From NCBI RefSeq assembly GCF_019042245.1, contig NZ_JAHQCX010000008.1:62001-126000 (forward strand): 64,000 nt of DNA, in the 5' to 3' direction. Of this stretch, positions 7,748 to 16,102 are shown piece after piece. Source of the stretch: Diplocloster modestus (GTDB lineage Bacteria > Bacillota > Clostridia > Lachnospirales > Lachnospiraceae). Below the pieces are notes generated by a model. It saw only the letters and a program-made list of their open reading frames with translations, was not told the origin of the DNA and searched no databases. Numbering within the stretch: the stretch's first letter is position 1; each line of letters begins with the position of its first letter. The position numbers were made by a program, and so were the translations under genes.

Positions 7748-8861
7748 TGCCCGATTCCTCCAAACATTTTTTTACCGACTCCTCCTGCTCAAACAGGACG
7801 CATCCGCCCGTATGTGTTTTCTTTAAAATGCCCTCATCCTTTAATTTAAGAAAGAGCGGGGATCGCAGCGCCTCCCGCAATCCGGTATGTAGCAGGCTGG
7901 TATCCGAATATGGGGAAAACGGACAGGGTTCCGCCTGGCCGGCCGCGTTAATATGGAAGAAACCTCTGCCGGCCGCCAGGCAGCCGCCGGCCTCCTTTTC
8001 GTCTCCGGGAAAGGATAGGAGCAGCATCTGCTCCCCATCCCTGCGTAATTGTTCCAAAGTCCGGGCCAATGTGTCGCGTTCCTTTGCGTCCAGGCATAAA
8101 TGCCGGGACCTTTTGTCGGCCGGTACATACTCAACAAAAACAATTCCTCCGCAGCCGCTGGTTTTCATGTTGTGTACGAATTCCGCGGAGGCCACTTCCC
8201 GTAGATTTTCCGACGTGACCGTAACAGAGGCGCCAAAGAGCCGCCTCTCCTGCTTTAGCAGTTCCATCGCTTTCAGGAGCTGACCATATACTCCTTCCCC
8301 TCTTCGCCGGTCCGTCTCTTCCCGGTCTCCTTCCATGCTGATAATCGGGATCAGGTTCCGATTACGCAAAAAAATCTCCGCTTTGCCGCTGTCAAACATG
8401 GTTCCGTTGGTAAATACCGGAAACAGAATCTTTTTATGACGGCCTGCTTCCTCCAGTACATCCCCCCTGGCCATCGGCTCTCCGCCGGCCAGCAGCACAA
8501 AACTGACTCCCAGCTTCTCTGCCTGAGTAAATATATCTCCCCACTGGCTTCCCGTCAGTTCATCTGCAAATCCCGCCGCGTCCGCCATATCTGCACACGC
8601 GTTGTTCGCCCTCGCGTAGCACCCTTTGCAGCTCAGATTGCACCGCCGGGTGATACTGGCGATCAGAAACGGAGGTATATGCTCCCCCTTCTGCTCCGCT
8701 GCCGCCCTTAATTTCCTTGCTCTTTTCTCATCCGAGGCATAATGCATCAGGAAACTTCTCTCTCCGGATTTTCCGGCAGACGAAAGAATAATCCCCCGCA
8801 CAATATTTTGGACGCCCCGACTCAAATATTCTTCTAACTGAAATTCCTGCATACGATCCAC
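7656..8861 (-). CDS. Radical SAM protein with SPASM-like C-terminus
   Basis: 401 aa from GTG at 8861 (ATG at 8852 is an alternative). The SAM [4Fe-4S] site CNLSCKGC is Cys74, Cys78 and Cys81. It is followed by VLLAGGEPM, FTNGTMF and IISMEGDREETDRRRG, as in the MoaA/PqqE/heme-d1-type branch. C-terminal cysteines (GGCLAAGRGFFHINAAGQAEPCPFSPYSD, then C at about 352) suggest an auxiliary cluster. No peptide substrate gene is visible nearby. The protein's end overlaps the TetR gene by 92 bp. The function could be peptide, porphyrin or cofactor modification; I cannot choose. Confidence 0.8.
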   Translation of the reverse strand: MDRMQEFQLEEYLSRGVQNIVRGIILSSAGKSGERSFLMHYASDEKRARKLRAAAEQKGEHIPPFLIASITRRCNLSCKGCYARANNACADMADAAGFADELTGSQWGDIFTQAEKLGVSFVLLAGGEPMARGDVLEEAGRHKKILFPVFTNGTMFDSGKAEIFLRNRNLIPIISMEGDREETDRRRGEGVYGQLLKAMELLKQERRLFGASVTVTSENLREVASAEFVHNMKTSGCGGIVFVEYVPADKRSRHLCLDAKERDTLARTLEQLRRDGEQMLLLSFPGDEKEAGGCLAAGRGFFHINAAGQAEPCPFSPYSDTSLLHTGLREALRSPLFLKLKDEGILKKTHTGGCVLFEQEESVKKCLEESGNDDERTDCGRSSDPIFHTGIPGHQCENYCG

Positions 8862-8921
8862 TCTCTTTCTGCCCGCTGTAATCCGTCAGACGCCGGCCCA
8901 GATTCCTTGATCTTCCCATTA

Positions 8922-8937
8922 GCTAGTATCCACTAGC
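8922..8937. promoter_or_regulatory. Probable TetR operator 1 (palindrome)
   Basis: GCTAGT-ATCC-ACTAGC is a perfect 6+4+6 palindrome lying just downstream of the predicted transcription start of the radical-SAM/TetR operon. It matches operator 2 in sequence and spacing. Confidence 0.6.
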
Positions 8938-8952
8938 CTCCATTGCCTTTTC

Positions 8953-8982
8953 AGTATAAGCTAGCATTCACTAGCCTGTCAA
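8953..8982 (-). promoter_or_regulatory. Sigma-A promoter of the radical-SAM/TetR operon with embedded operator 2
   Basis: Minus strand: TTGACA (8977-8982), an 18-bp spacer, TATACT (8953-8958). The spacer contains GCTAGT-GAAT-GCTAGC (8960-8975), an imperfect copy of operator 1. A repressor bound here would block RNA polymerase directly. This is classic TetR autoregulation geometry. Confidence 0.65.
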
Positions 8983-9000
8983 GAAAAATATTTAATCCGG

Positions 9001-10584
9001 TCATGCTTTCACGGCCCACCTCATTTTTGTAGAGCGTGCCCGGCTGTTCATGGAACACTCTTCTGCCGTCGGGCGTATTACCTCTCTGGAGAAATCCTGG
9101 TAAACTCCCGCCCGGCATAAACGTTGAAAGGACTTCTTCACCAGCCGGTCTTCCCCGGAATGGAAGGTCAGTATCGCAGCCCGCCCCCCGCTTTTCAGCG
9201 CATCCGGAAGCTTATCCAGAAATTCTTCCAAGACTTCAAATTCGCTGTTCACATCGATTCTAAGTGCCTGGAACGTACGCTGACAGGATTTCTTGACCCC
9301 CTCTTTTTTCTCGTTCTCCGGAAGGAACGAGAGCGCTTTCCCGATAATCTCCCTTAGCTGCGTCGTGGTAGCGATATCCTTTCCCTTTCTGATCTCTGAA
9401 AGAACAGCCCGGGAAATCTGCGCCGCATAAGGTTCATCCGCATTCTCCGCCAGCATTCCTTCCAGCTCTTCCCGCGTAATATCACGGAGCCGCTCTGACG
9501 CCGGAATCCCCTTCTCCGGATTCAGCCGCAGATCCAGCGGACCTTCGTGCTTATACGAGAATCCCCGCTCCGGATTATCGATCTGCATGGAGGATACCCC
9601 CAGGTCGGCCAGCGCGAAATCAAAGGGGCCTGTCTTAGCCGTCAGCTGATCGATCTTAGCGAAATTCATCTGCCGGATCGTCAGAATCTCCGACCCATAT
9701 CCACATTTCCCCAGCCGCTCCCTGGTTTTTACAAGCTCAATCGGATCCACATCCAGAGCATATAGATGCCCCTCTCCCTTCAAGCATTCCAGCATTTTCT
9801 GCGTATGTCCCCCATAACCCAGGGTAGCATCCAGCCCGGTCTGTCCCGGTTGAATCTGCAGAAAGTCCAGGATTTCCCTGACACAGATCGAGATATGCAT
9901 ACCGGCAGGCGTGCTTCCCTTCCGTATAACCTTCTCCACAGTTTCCGCATATTTCTGCGGTTCCAGCTCCTTATATTTCTCCTCGAATCTTTTGGGATGC
10001 GTCCCTTTGTAGCGGACCCGCCTCTGATGCTTCTGCTCCCGCTCAACCGAATAAACCAGATGCGGCATGTCGCAGTGATAATAATGCTTCACAAGGTTCC
10101 CCTTAAGTGACATGCCGTTTCTCTTGGCTACCTGGATCGAAGCCTGATTCGTATCCCGTATAATGGAAAATACCTCATCCATATCCAGGGGCCCAAACGC
10201 ATATTCCCTGCAGGCAGCCGCGGCTTCCACCGCATACCCTTTATGCCAGCAGGCCTTTTGGAACAGGTATCCAATCTCCGGTACCCTTCTGTCATTCCAG
10301 TCCTGCATCGTAATCCCGCACTGTCCGATCATTTCCCCGGTCTCTTTGAGAATAACCGCCCACAAGCCGAACCCATACTCTTCGTACCGGCCAAGCTGTC
10401 TGTCCAGCCACTCCTGCACTTCCTCGTCAGAAAATGCATGCTCGTAGGCATACATCACTTCCGGGTCCTGCAGTATTTTGCACAGGGAAGAGATATCTTC
10501 CTGCGTCATTCTACGCAAGTATAATCTCTCAGTCTCCAGAATTATATTTTTGTTCCTTCTTTCAACTCCGTCTCTTTGTTCCAT
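9001..10584 (-). CDS. GNAT acetyltransferase fused to an RsmH-type 16S rRNA methyltransferase
   Basis: 527 aa. Residues about 14-180 are a RimJ/RimL-type GNAT domain (ETERLYLRRMTQEDI, GEMIGQCGI, EIGYLFQKACWHKGYAVEAA). After a linker (about 185-225), residues about 230-527 are RsmH-like: TLGYGGHTQKML, ALDVDPIEL, FDFALADLGVSSMQID, GFSYKHEGPLDLRLN, ILTFHSGEDRLVKKSF. RsmH N4-methylates C1402 of 16S rRNA. This copy is outside any dcw cell-wall cluster, so it may be a second RsmH-like enzyme with another RNA target. No frameshift is needed; the fusion is one continuous frame. Confidence 0.85.
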   Translation of the reverse strand: MEQRDGVERRNKNIILETERLYLRRMTQEDISSLCKILQDPEVMYAYEHAFSDEEVQEWLDRQLGRYEEYGFGLWAVILKETGEMIGQCGITMQDWNDRRVPEIGYLFQKACWHKGYAVEAAAACREYAFGPLDMDEVFSIIRDTNQASIQVAKRNGMSLKGNLVKHYYHCDMPHLVYSVEREQKHQRRVRYKGTHPKRFEEKYKELEPQKYAETVEKVIRKGSTPAGMHISICVREILDFLQIQPGQTGLDATLGYGGHTQKMLECLKGEGHLYALDVDPIELVKTRERLGKCGYGSEILTIRQMNFAKIDQLTAKTGPFDFALADLGVSSMQIDNPERGFSYKHEGPLDLRLNPEKGIPASERLRDITREELEGMLAENADEPYAAQISRAVLSEIRKGKDIATTTQLREIIGKALSFLPENEKKEGVKKSCQRTFQALRIDVNSEFEVLEEFLDKLPDALKSGGRAAILTFHSGEDRLVKKSFQRLCRAGVYQDFSREVIRPTAEECSMNSRARSTKMRWAVKA

Positions 10585-10692
10585 TTTTATTACTCCTCAT
10601 TTTGTTCCATCCAATGGTCCTATGTATGCAGTATTTCATTTGACTATTCTTCTATCACCGGCTCCAGGGCTATTACCGATATGATATCCCCG

Positions 10693-11223
10693 TCACTTTT
10701 TCAAATAATACTTGCAGAGATAGCGGCCTTTTCTGTCTATTCTGGCATGAAGCTCCAATTCTTCATCACTGTTCCCTCCGAAACCATACTCATCTTCCCA
10801 GTATCGCCCGTCCGGCTGGAACAGCCAGTTTATGCCGGCCTCGCCGTTCTCAAAATTGTAGATAATAAAAGTATACAGGACATAGGGGAAGATCGCCCAG
10901 CATTCGGCAATTTCGAATACTTCCTGCTCATTTTCCACACCGGGGAAATTACAGATACCCCCTTGTTCATCTACGATCTGGTATCTCTCCTGAGTCGTCG
11001 AATCATACAGAATCACGTTGACCACTTTCGTCCCGCCCATCCCATTGCTGATGAGATCATTAGTCATAGTCATCCCTTCGCCCAAATCCCTTTGTTCAGA
11101 GCGGATAATGTAGCTTTGCCGGCTGTCGGTGCCTGCTGCCTGGCTATTCGAATCTGTCCCCTTCTGCTGTTTTGCCATCAAACTTTTCCTTATCTTGTTC
11201 AGAAGCATTCCCATCCCCCCCAT
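10693..11223 (-). CDS. Hypothetical protein, downstream of glutamate decarboxylase
   Basis: 176 aa, not recognised. A polar N-terminal quarter (Lys/Gln/Ser rich) precedes a compact domain with many aromatic residues (FPYVLYTFIIYNFENGEAGINWLFQPDGRYWEDEYGFGG). There is no signal peptide or membrane segment. Internal ATGs at 11214 and 11208 are alternatives; a GGGGGG run could serve the last. Only 15 bp separate it from gadB, so it is probably co-transcribed with it. Confidence 0.6.
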   Translation of the reverse strand: MGGMGMLLNKIRKSLMAKQQKGTDSNSQAAGTDSRQSYIIRSEQRDLGEGMTMTNDLISNGMGGTKVVNVILYDSTTQERYQIVDEQGGICNFPGVENEQEVFEIAECWAIFPYVLYTFIIYNFENGEAGINWLFQPDGRYWEDEYGFGGNSDEELELHARIDRKGRYLCKYYLKK

Positions 11224-11238
11224 GAAATTAATCGCTAA

Positions 11239-12642
11239 TTAATGTGTAAATCCGTACACTTTTGGCTCTGTTTTCTTTCCATGAACCAGAACAGCAGCAT
11301 TGTCCAATTCCTGTATTCCTTCCAGCAGGTCATTCATAAGCAGTCCTGCCATATCATAATTTAGGTCGGCCCGGCAGACGATGCGCTGTATAATAATGTT
11401 TTCTAACCGGGCAGGCAGGGGATAGGTCGGAATCTGCCAGCCTCTCATAAGCAGCCGGTCTGATAAGTCATACAATGTCCATTCCAGTTTTACATTTTCT
11501 TTCAGAGCGTAACATACTACCGGCAGGTCGCTTCCGTCATTGTAAATGCGGAACCGGCCTGTCTTTTCCAGCCTGTCTGCCAGGTAATGTGCCACATCCT
11601 GGGTTTTCTGCTGGATGCGGCGGTAACCTTCTCTCCCCAGTCGGATAAAATTATAATACTGGCCGATAATCTGGCTGGCAGATCTGGAAAAATTAATAGC
11701 AATGGTCGGCATTTTACCTCCCAGATAATCTACTTCGAAAATCAATTCCTGAGGCAGATATTCTCGGTGTTTCCAGAGGGCCCAGCCGATTCCGGGATAT
11801 ACGAGGCCATATTTGTGACCGGAACAATTGATGGAGATCACATTTTTCAATCGGAAATCCCAGCGCAATTCCGGTTTGACAAATGGGACGAACAGCCCGC
11901 CGGAAGCGGCATCCACATGGATATACACTTTATGCTCCGTGGTCTCGTTATATTGACTGAGAACCTGGTCAATGGCTTCCAGGTCATCAAACTTTCCGGT
12001 ATATGTAATACCCAGAATTCCCACCACCCCGATCGTATATTCATCTATATAGGTAAGTAACGAATCCGGGCACATACTCATACAGTCCGCATCCATAGGG
12101 ACCTGGCGGAGTTCGATATCCCAATAGACACAGAATTTCTCCCAGCATACCTGATAGCCGGACGAGATTACAAGATTTGGCTTTTTTGTTAAATCCAGTC
12201 CTAATTGTTCGGCCCGTTTCCGCCAGCGAAACTTCATGGCCATTCCGGCCAGCATACATGCCTCTGAAGAACCTACGGTAGAGGTGCCTATCGTGTCCTG
12301 TTCCCCAGGCGCGTTCCACAGATTAGAAATAATTTGAATACAACGCTGCTCGATTTCAGCTGTCTGAGGATACTCCGTCTTATCAATAGCATTTTTTTCC
12401 AGTGTTTCGGACATCAGTTTTACCGCTTCTTCCTCCATGAAGGTCTGGCAGAAAGTCGCCAGGTTTAATCTGGCATTTCCCTCATTCATTAATTCATCCT
12501 TGATCAGCTGATATGCAAGCCTGGGTTCCAGGGGCTGCTCTCCTATCTTATTTTTAGGGATCGGTGAGTCGGCGGCCAGCGTTCCAAACAATGGCGTATC
12601 GTAAGAATCTTTTACTTTTCCGTTTTTATTATCGTACAGCAT
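11239..12642 (-). CDS. gadB: Glutamate decarboxylase (PLP)
   Basis: 467 aa from ATG 12642, chosen because GGAG lies 8 nt upstream; ATGs at 12648 and 12675 are further upstream in frame. Group II decarboxylase features: NARLNLATFCQTFM near the N-terminus, GSSEACMLAGMAMK, IHVDAASGGLFVPF, and the PLP lysine in INCSGHKYGLVYPG. The C-terminus ends YGFTH-like, as in bacterial GadA/B. It converts glutamate to GABA, consuming a proton. No gadC antiporter gene is adjacent; the next gene is the unknown 176-aa ORF. Confidence 0.93.
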   Translation of the reverse strand: MLYDNKNGKVKDSYDTPLFGTLAADSPIPKNKIGEQPLEPRLAYQLIKDELMNEGNARLNLATFCQTFMEEEAVKLMSETLEKNAIDKTEYPQTAEIEQRCIQIISNLWNAPGEQDTIGTSTVGSSEACMLAGMAMKFRWRKRAEQLGLDLTKKPNLVISSGYQVCWEKFCVYWDIELRQVPMDADCMSMCPDSLLTYIDEYTIGVVGILGITYTGKFDDLEAIDQVLSQYNETTEHKVYIHVDAASGGLFVPFVKPELRWDFRLKNVISINCSGHKYGLVYPGIGWALWKHREYLPQELIFEVDYLGGKMPTIAINFSRSASQIIGQYYNFIRLGREGYRRIQQKTQDVAHYLADRLEKTGRFRIYNDGSDLPVVCYALKENVKLEWTLYDLSDRLLMRGWQIPTYPLPARLENIIIQRIVCRADLNYDMAGLLMNDLLEGIQELDNAAVLVHGKKTEPKVYGFTH

Positions 12643-12715
12643 ACTCATTACTCCTTTTCTTTGGCAGGCGGGCATTTATTCGGTTACATACTGCTTTTCT
12701 GAATGGAAACTCCAA

Positions 12716-13195
12716 TTATTTATGATACGGTTCCCCATAAATAATCCGGTAACTCCGATAGATCTGTTCCAGCAAAATCACCCGCATCAGCTGGTGCGGG
12801 AATGTCATTCTGGAAAAGCTCAAAAGCTTATCCGCTCTCTTCAAAACCCTCTCTGAAAGTCCTAAAGATCCTCCTATGATAAAAGTCAGCTGACTGATTC
12901 CAGCAATCCCATATTGTTCCATCTGGCCGGCCAGCTCTTCAGAGGAAAGCATCTTCCCTTCGATGGCCAGAGCGGTCACATAACTTCCGTCCCGGACTGC
13001 TTTGAGGATTCTTTCGCCTTCTTTTTCCCTGATCTGATCCTCCAAAGCGCGGGACGCGCCATCCGGTGTCTTTTCATCCGCCACTTCAATGATCTCCAGC
13101 TTACAATACCGGCTCAGCCGTTTGCTGTACTCCTTTATTGCCTCCACAAGATATTTTTCTTTGATCTTTCCTACGGCGATCACGGTTATTTTCAT
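12716..13195 (-). CDS. rlmH: 23S rRNA (pseudouridine1915-N3)-methyltransferase RlmH
   Basis: 159 aa from ATG 13195, with GAGGG 5 nt upstream; the upstream ATG at 13207 lies in the Shine-Dalgarno itself. SPOUT-fold signatures: [45 protein letters not shown] and the C-terminal EPYHK. It methylates pseudouridine 1915 in helix 69. It is an ordinary single-copy housekeeping gene. Confidence 0.95.
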   Translation of the reverse strand: MKITVIAVGKIKEKYLVEAIKEYSKRLSRYCKLEIIEVADEKTPDGASRALEDQIREKEGERILKAVRDGSYVTALAIEGKMLSSEELAGQMEQYGIAGISQLTFIIGGSLGLSERVLKRADKLLSFSRMTFPHQLMRVILLEQIYRSYRIIYGEPYHK

Positions 13196-13309
13196 ATTTT
13201 CCCTCATATGTATCCGGGCTTGCAGCCCGGTGACACACTATCATGCTTTTCTGATTCTCTCGAATTATATCATATCCGGCTCTGTAATAATATACTTCGT
13301 ACAGGAAAT

Positions 13310-14086
13310 TTATTTGACAACTGTCAGTACCATGTAGATAAGCCCTGTACTGACCAGTTCGATCGGCAGCCCTCTCATCCGCTTACCGGTCCACGAATAG
13401 CTCAGCCGGTTTCTGACGGATAACACCAAGATTCCTACAAGCAGGATCCCCAGAATCCAGTTTACCAGCTGCCAATCCGAAAACAATTGGATTGGCACCG
13501 CCAACGCGGCTGCCGGAAGTATGGACAGCAGGCTGCCCCTTTCTTCTGATATCTCATTGGTAACCGCATTGGCAATACCCAGCACAGCTCCGGCCGTGAG
13601 GAACCCGATGATCGGTGACTGAAATGCCTTTGTCAGATATCCGCCCTCCATAAATGCCCGGCCGAAAATCTCTCCATAAGCAAGGAATTCTCTGAGGAGC
13701 CCCGCCGCCATCCATATCGCATATACCATAGCCATCGGGTAGAGTACCGCATCGATATCGGTATGCATCTTTCCCCAAAGGAAACTGCAGGCCATCAAAA
13801 GCCCCAGAATTAACCAGATTAGCATCCTGTCCCGGCCAAATGCCAGCCCGCTGACGTAGTTATAAGCGATCCTGCCTGCAGCATAAGAAAGTGCTGTTTC
13901 CCCGATCAGCAGGGAGGGAATCCTGGACCATTCCGGTACGCCTGCCTTACACATAAGATCATGAAGCAAATAAGCGGCCACGGTCAATACGATCGTCAGA
14001 ATTCCTGCCACCAATGCTTCCTTCAGGGTTCCGGAGCAGAAAATTATTACAAAGGCAGCCGGAACCATCGGATATCTCTCAGTCAT
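13310..14086 (-). CDS. Polytopic membrane protein of the accessory Rnf-like cluster
   Basis: 258 aa with about 7 hydrophobic segments. It is the last gene of the C-D-G-like operon, 31 bp after the RnfG-like gene, the position RnfE or RnfA would take. A stretch AFQSPIIGFLTAGAVLGIANAVTNEI recalls Rnf/Nqr membrane subunits. However, it lacks the LGxCP cysteine motif that both RnfA and RnfE in the canonical cluster show, so it should not carry their Fe-S centre. I cannot name its family. It is probably a membrane partner of the RnfD/G-like subunits. Confidence 0.65.
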   Translation of the reverse strand: MTERYPMVPAAFVIIFCSGTLKEALVAGILTIVLTVAAYLLHDLMCKAGVPEWSRIPSLLIGETALSYAAGRIAYNYVSGLAFGRDRMLIWLILGLLMACSFLWGKMHTDIDAVLYPMAMVYAIWMAAGLLREFLAYGEIFGRAFMEGGYLTKAFQSPIIGFLTAGAVLGIANAVTNEISEERGSLLSILPAAALAVPIQLFSDWQLVNWILGILLVGILVLSVRNRLSYSWTGKRMRGLPIELVSTGLIYMVLTVVK

Positions 14087-14117
14087 ATATATCCCTCCTA
14101 TATTAAGGTCCCTGCTT

Positions 14118-15116
14118 CTAAGATAAGGTCCCCAGATAATTTTTGATAAATGTATAGCCTTTATCGATTCCTTCTATCACTGCCCGTGAAGAGATGGTAG
14201 CCCCCGATACTCCGTCCACAGTGGTTCCCGTACCGTTATCCGATGTGCCGGCAGTATCCGCTGTGCCGGCAGTATCTGCCGGCTGAGTACCTTCAGTCTG
14301 CATTCCGGCTGCCTGCACGAGACACTGCTTCACCAGGGTGACAAAATCTGTGATTGAGATACTGACCCCTGCGACCGCGTCGGTCTTTCCCTGATCATCC
14401 GGACTTAAAAAATCTGTAGACTGATTTTCAATCACGGCCGCGGCCAGGGCCTCCGCCTGCTCTTTCCATGTGGGACCGCTCTCTGTCATCACATATTCTC
14501 CATTATCACTCAACACCCTTTTTGATTTTCCCTCGGCGTCCAGCGCATCCCATATGACTTCTGTAATCTTCCCATCTGTTATCGTTAGTTTCATCGTATT
14601 CCGATATCCGTTATAATCCGGCTGGTCTGCTTCCACCGTATAGGTACCGTCTTCAAACGCCGTGCCTTCCGCCGGCAGTTCCGGCTCTGCGGCCGCATTT
14701 TTCAGTGTAACAGGGAGCGGTACGTTTTTAAATTGTTCCAAAAAGGCGGGTTCCTTAATCAAAGCGCCCAGCCCTTCCGTCTCATTGTGCTCCAGGACCT
14801 CCATCCGGGTTATGGTATCCCCATTTTTATCAAATATCAGTTCCAGCAGAAGATCTCCTCCGTAACCCTTTGTCTTTGTCACCACTTTATAACCGCCTGC
14901 GTTTCCCTGTTCATCCAGGATCCGGTAAGCTGATTGAATAGCCGGATCAATATTTCCAAAGCTGTTGATATCGATCTCCTTTTGCTCTCCTGCCACCGAC
15001 TGCTCTGTCTCCCCAGCGGTTCCCCTGCCAAAATAATTCGCACCCAGGATAACTCCAAAGGCTATGATCGTTACGATAACCAGTGTAATAATTCCTTTCC
15101 ATCCGTTATCTTTCAT
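14118..15116 (-). CDS. RnfG-like FMN-binding protein with an inserted second FMN-bind-like domain
   Basis: 332 aa. One N-terminal membrane anchor (9-27), then an RnfG-type FMN_bind start (GYGGDLLLELIFD at 84-96; GLGALIKEPAFLEQF at 115-129). The matching flavinylation site DGVSGATISS is only at 301-310 (Thr307). Between them, about 150-270, lies a module like the Listeria PplA FMN-binding repeat (FEDGTYTVEA, GYRNTMKLTITDGKITEVIWDA, DAVAGVSISI). There the GAT motif is altered to GVS. A Thr/Ala/Gly-rich linker (276-300) follows. The protein is probably extracytoplasmic and flavinylated by the neighbouring ApbE. Confidence 0.8.
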   Translation of the reverse strand: MKDNGWKGIITLVIVTIIAFGVILGANYFGRGTAGETEQSVAGEQKEIDINSFGNIDPAIQSAYRILDEQGNAGGYKVVTKTKGYGGDLLLELIFDKNGDTITRMEVLEHNETEGLGALIKEPAFLEQFKNVPLPVTLKNAAAEPELPAEGTAFEDGTYTVEADQPDYNGYRNTMKLTITDGKITEVIWDALDAEGKSKRVLSDNGEYVMTESGPTWKEQAEALAAAVIENQSTDFLSPDDQGKTDAVAGVSISITDFVTLVKQCLVQAAGMQTEGTQPADTAGTADTAGTSDNGTGTTVDGVSGATISSRAVIEGIDKGYTFIKNYLGTLS

Positions 15117-15145
15117 AATTTCCTCCTTCTATGTCCATACATGAT

Positions 15146-16102
15146 TTACATAGCTGTTTTTTGATCTTTGTCGTACTTTGTGCCGTATACATGCTTCTGT
15201 TCAAATCTGGATAGCAGGCCGACCATACAGTTGGCAGCCAGAATACCAAAACAGACACCTTCCGGATAGTTACTGTAGATACGTACCAGCGCGGTTATGA
15301 CCCCTGCCGCAATGCTGTAGATCAACCTTCCTCTGGCTGATATGAAAGAATAATCCGTCAGCATATAACAGGCTCCCAGGATCAGGCTTCCTCCCAAAAG
15401 ATTGGTCACCGGATCACCGCTGAACAGACGTCCTCCTCCCAATACAAACGTAACGGCCAGCACGGTTAGGATATAGGCCAGAGACGCCTTTACATTGATC
15501 AGGCCGCGGTAGCACAAATACCCCGCACCTACCAGCAACAGCAGCTTACTGGTCTCTCCCAGCGCCCCTGGAACGGATCCCAGGAACATATCCAGCCAGG
15601 AATATTGCCCCTGCTCACCCGCTTTCATGGCAGCCAGCACTGTCGCGGAAGATACCGCGTCATTTCCCGCAGCCGGTACATACTGAATAATTTTTCCGGG
15701 CCATACCACCATCAAAAGCAGACGTCCGGCCAGCGCCGGATTCATGAAATTACTTCCAATCCCGCCGAATAATTGCTTCACAACAATAATCGCGAATATG
15801 CCCGAAATAATAATGAGGATCACCGGTGTCGTTACCGGTACCTGAAACGCAATCAAAATCCCTGTAACTACAGCGCTGAAATCAAATGCCGTGATCTGCT
15901 TTCCGGTCAGCCATTCCCATACGAACTCCGAAAGTACGCAGGTGATGACAGACGTCACGACCAGCAGCAGGCTTCGCAGCCCAAAAAAGTAGATCGATCC
16001 CGCAAATGCCGGCATCAGCGCCAGCGCCACATCCCCCATAATCCGTCTGGTAGAATTTTCACCTCGTAAAAAAGGCCCTTTTCTTCCATGTTCTTCTGTC
16101 AT
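15146..16102 (-). CDS. RnfD-like membrane subunit (accessory cluster)
   Basis: 318 aa from ATG 16102, which overlaps the RnfC-like stop (ATGA), with AGGAG 7 nt upstream. About 9-10 membrane segments. Family motifs: AFDFSAVVTGILIAF, IFAIIVVKQLFGGIGSNFMNPALAGR, DYSFISARGR. The usual flavinylation motif SGAT is SSAT here (DAVSSATVLAAMK). RnfD/NqrB-type proteins carry FMN and form the cation path. It is clearly paralogous to the RnfD at 26224-27156. Confidence 0.85.
   Translation of the reverse strand: MTEEHGRKGPFLRGENSTRRIMGDVALALMPAFAGSIYFFGLRSLLLVVTSVITCVLSEFVWEWLTGKQITAFDFSAVVTGILIAFQVPVTTPVILIIISGIFAIIVVKQLFGGIGSNFMNPALAGRLLLMVVWPGKIIQYVPAAGNDAVSSATVLAAMKAGEQGQYSWLDMFLGSVPGALGETSKLLLLVGAGYLCYRGLINVKASLAYILTVLAVTFVLGGGRLFSGDPVTNLLGGSLILGACYMLTDYSFISARGRLIYSIAAGVITALVRIYSNYPEGVCFGILAANCMVGLLSRFEQKHVYGTKYDKDQKTAM

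Noticed and set aside
8728..8919. 63-aa ORF upstream of the radical-SAM gene as a peptide substrate
   Set aside because: It overlaps the radical-SAM start in another frame, its Shine-Dalgarno spacing is poor (about 15 nt), and its sequence looks like an out-of-frame shadow.
13310..14086. Calling the membrane protein RnfE or RnfA
   Set aside because: It lacks the LGxCP cysteine motif present in both true subunits at 24313-25602 and has a different helix count and length.
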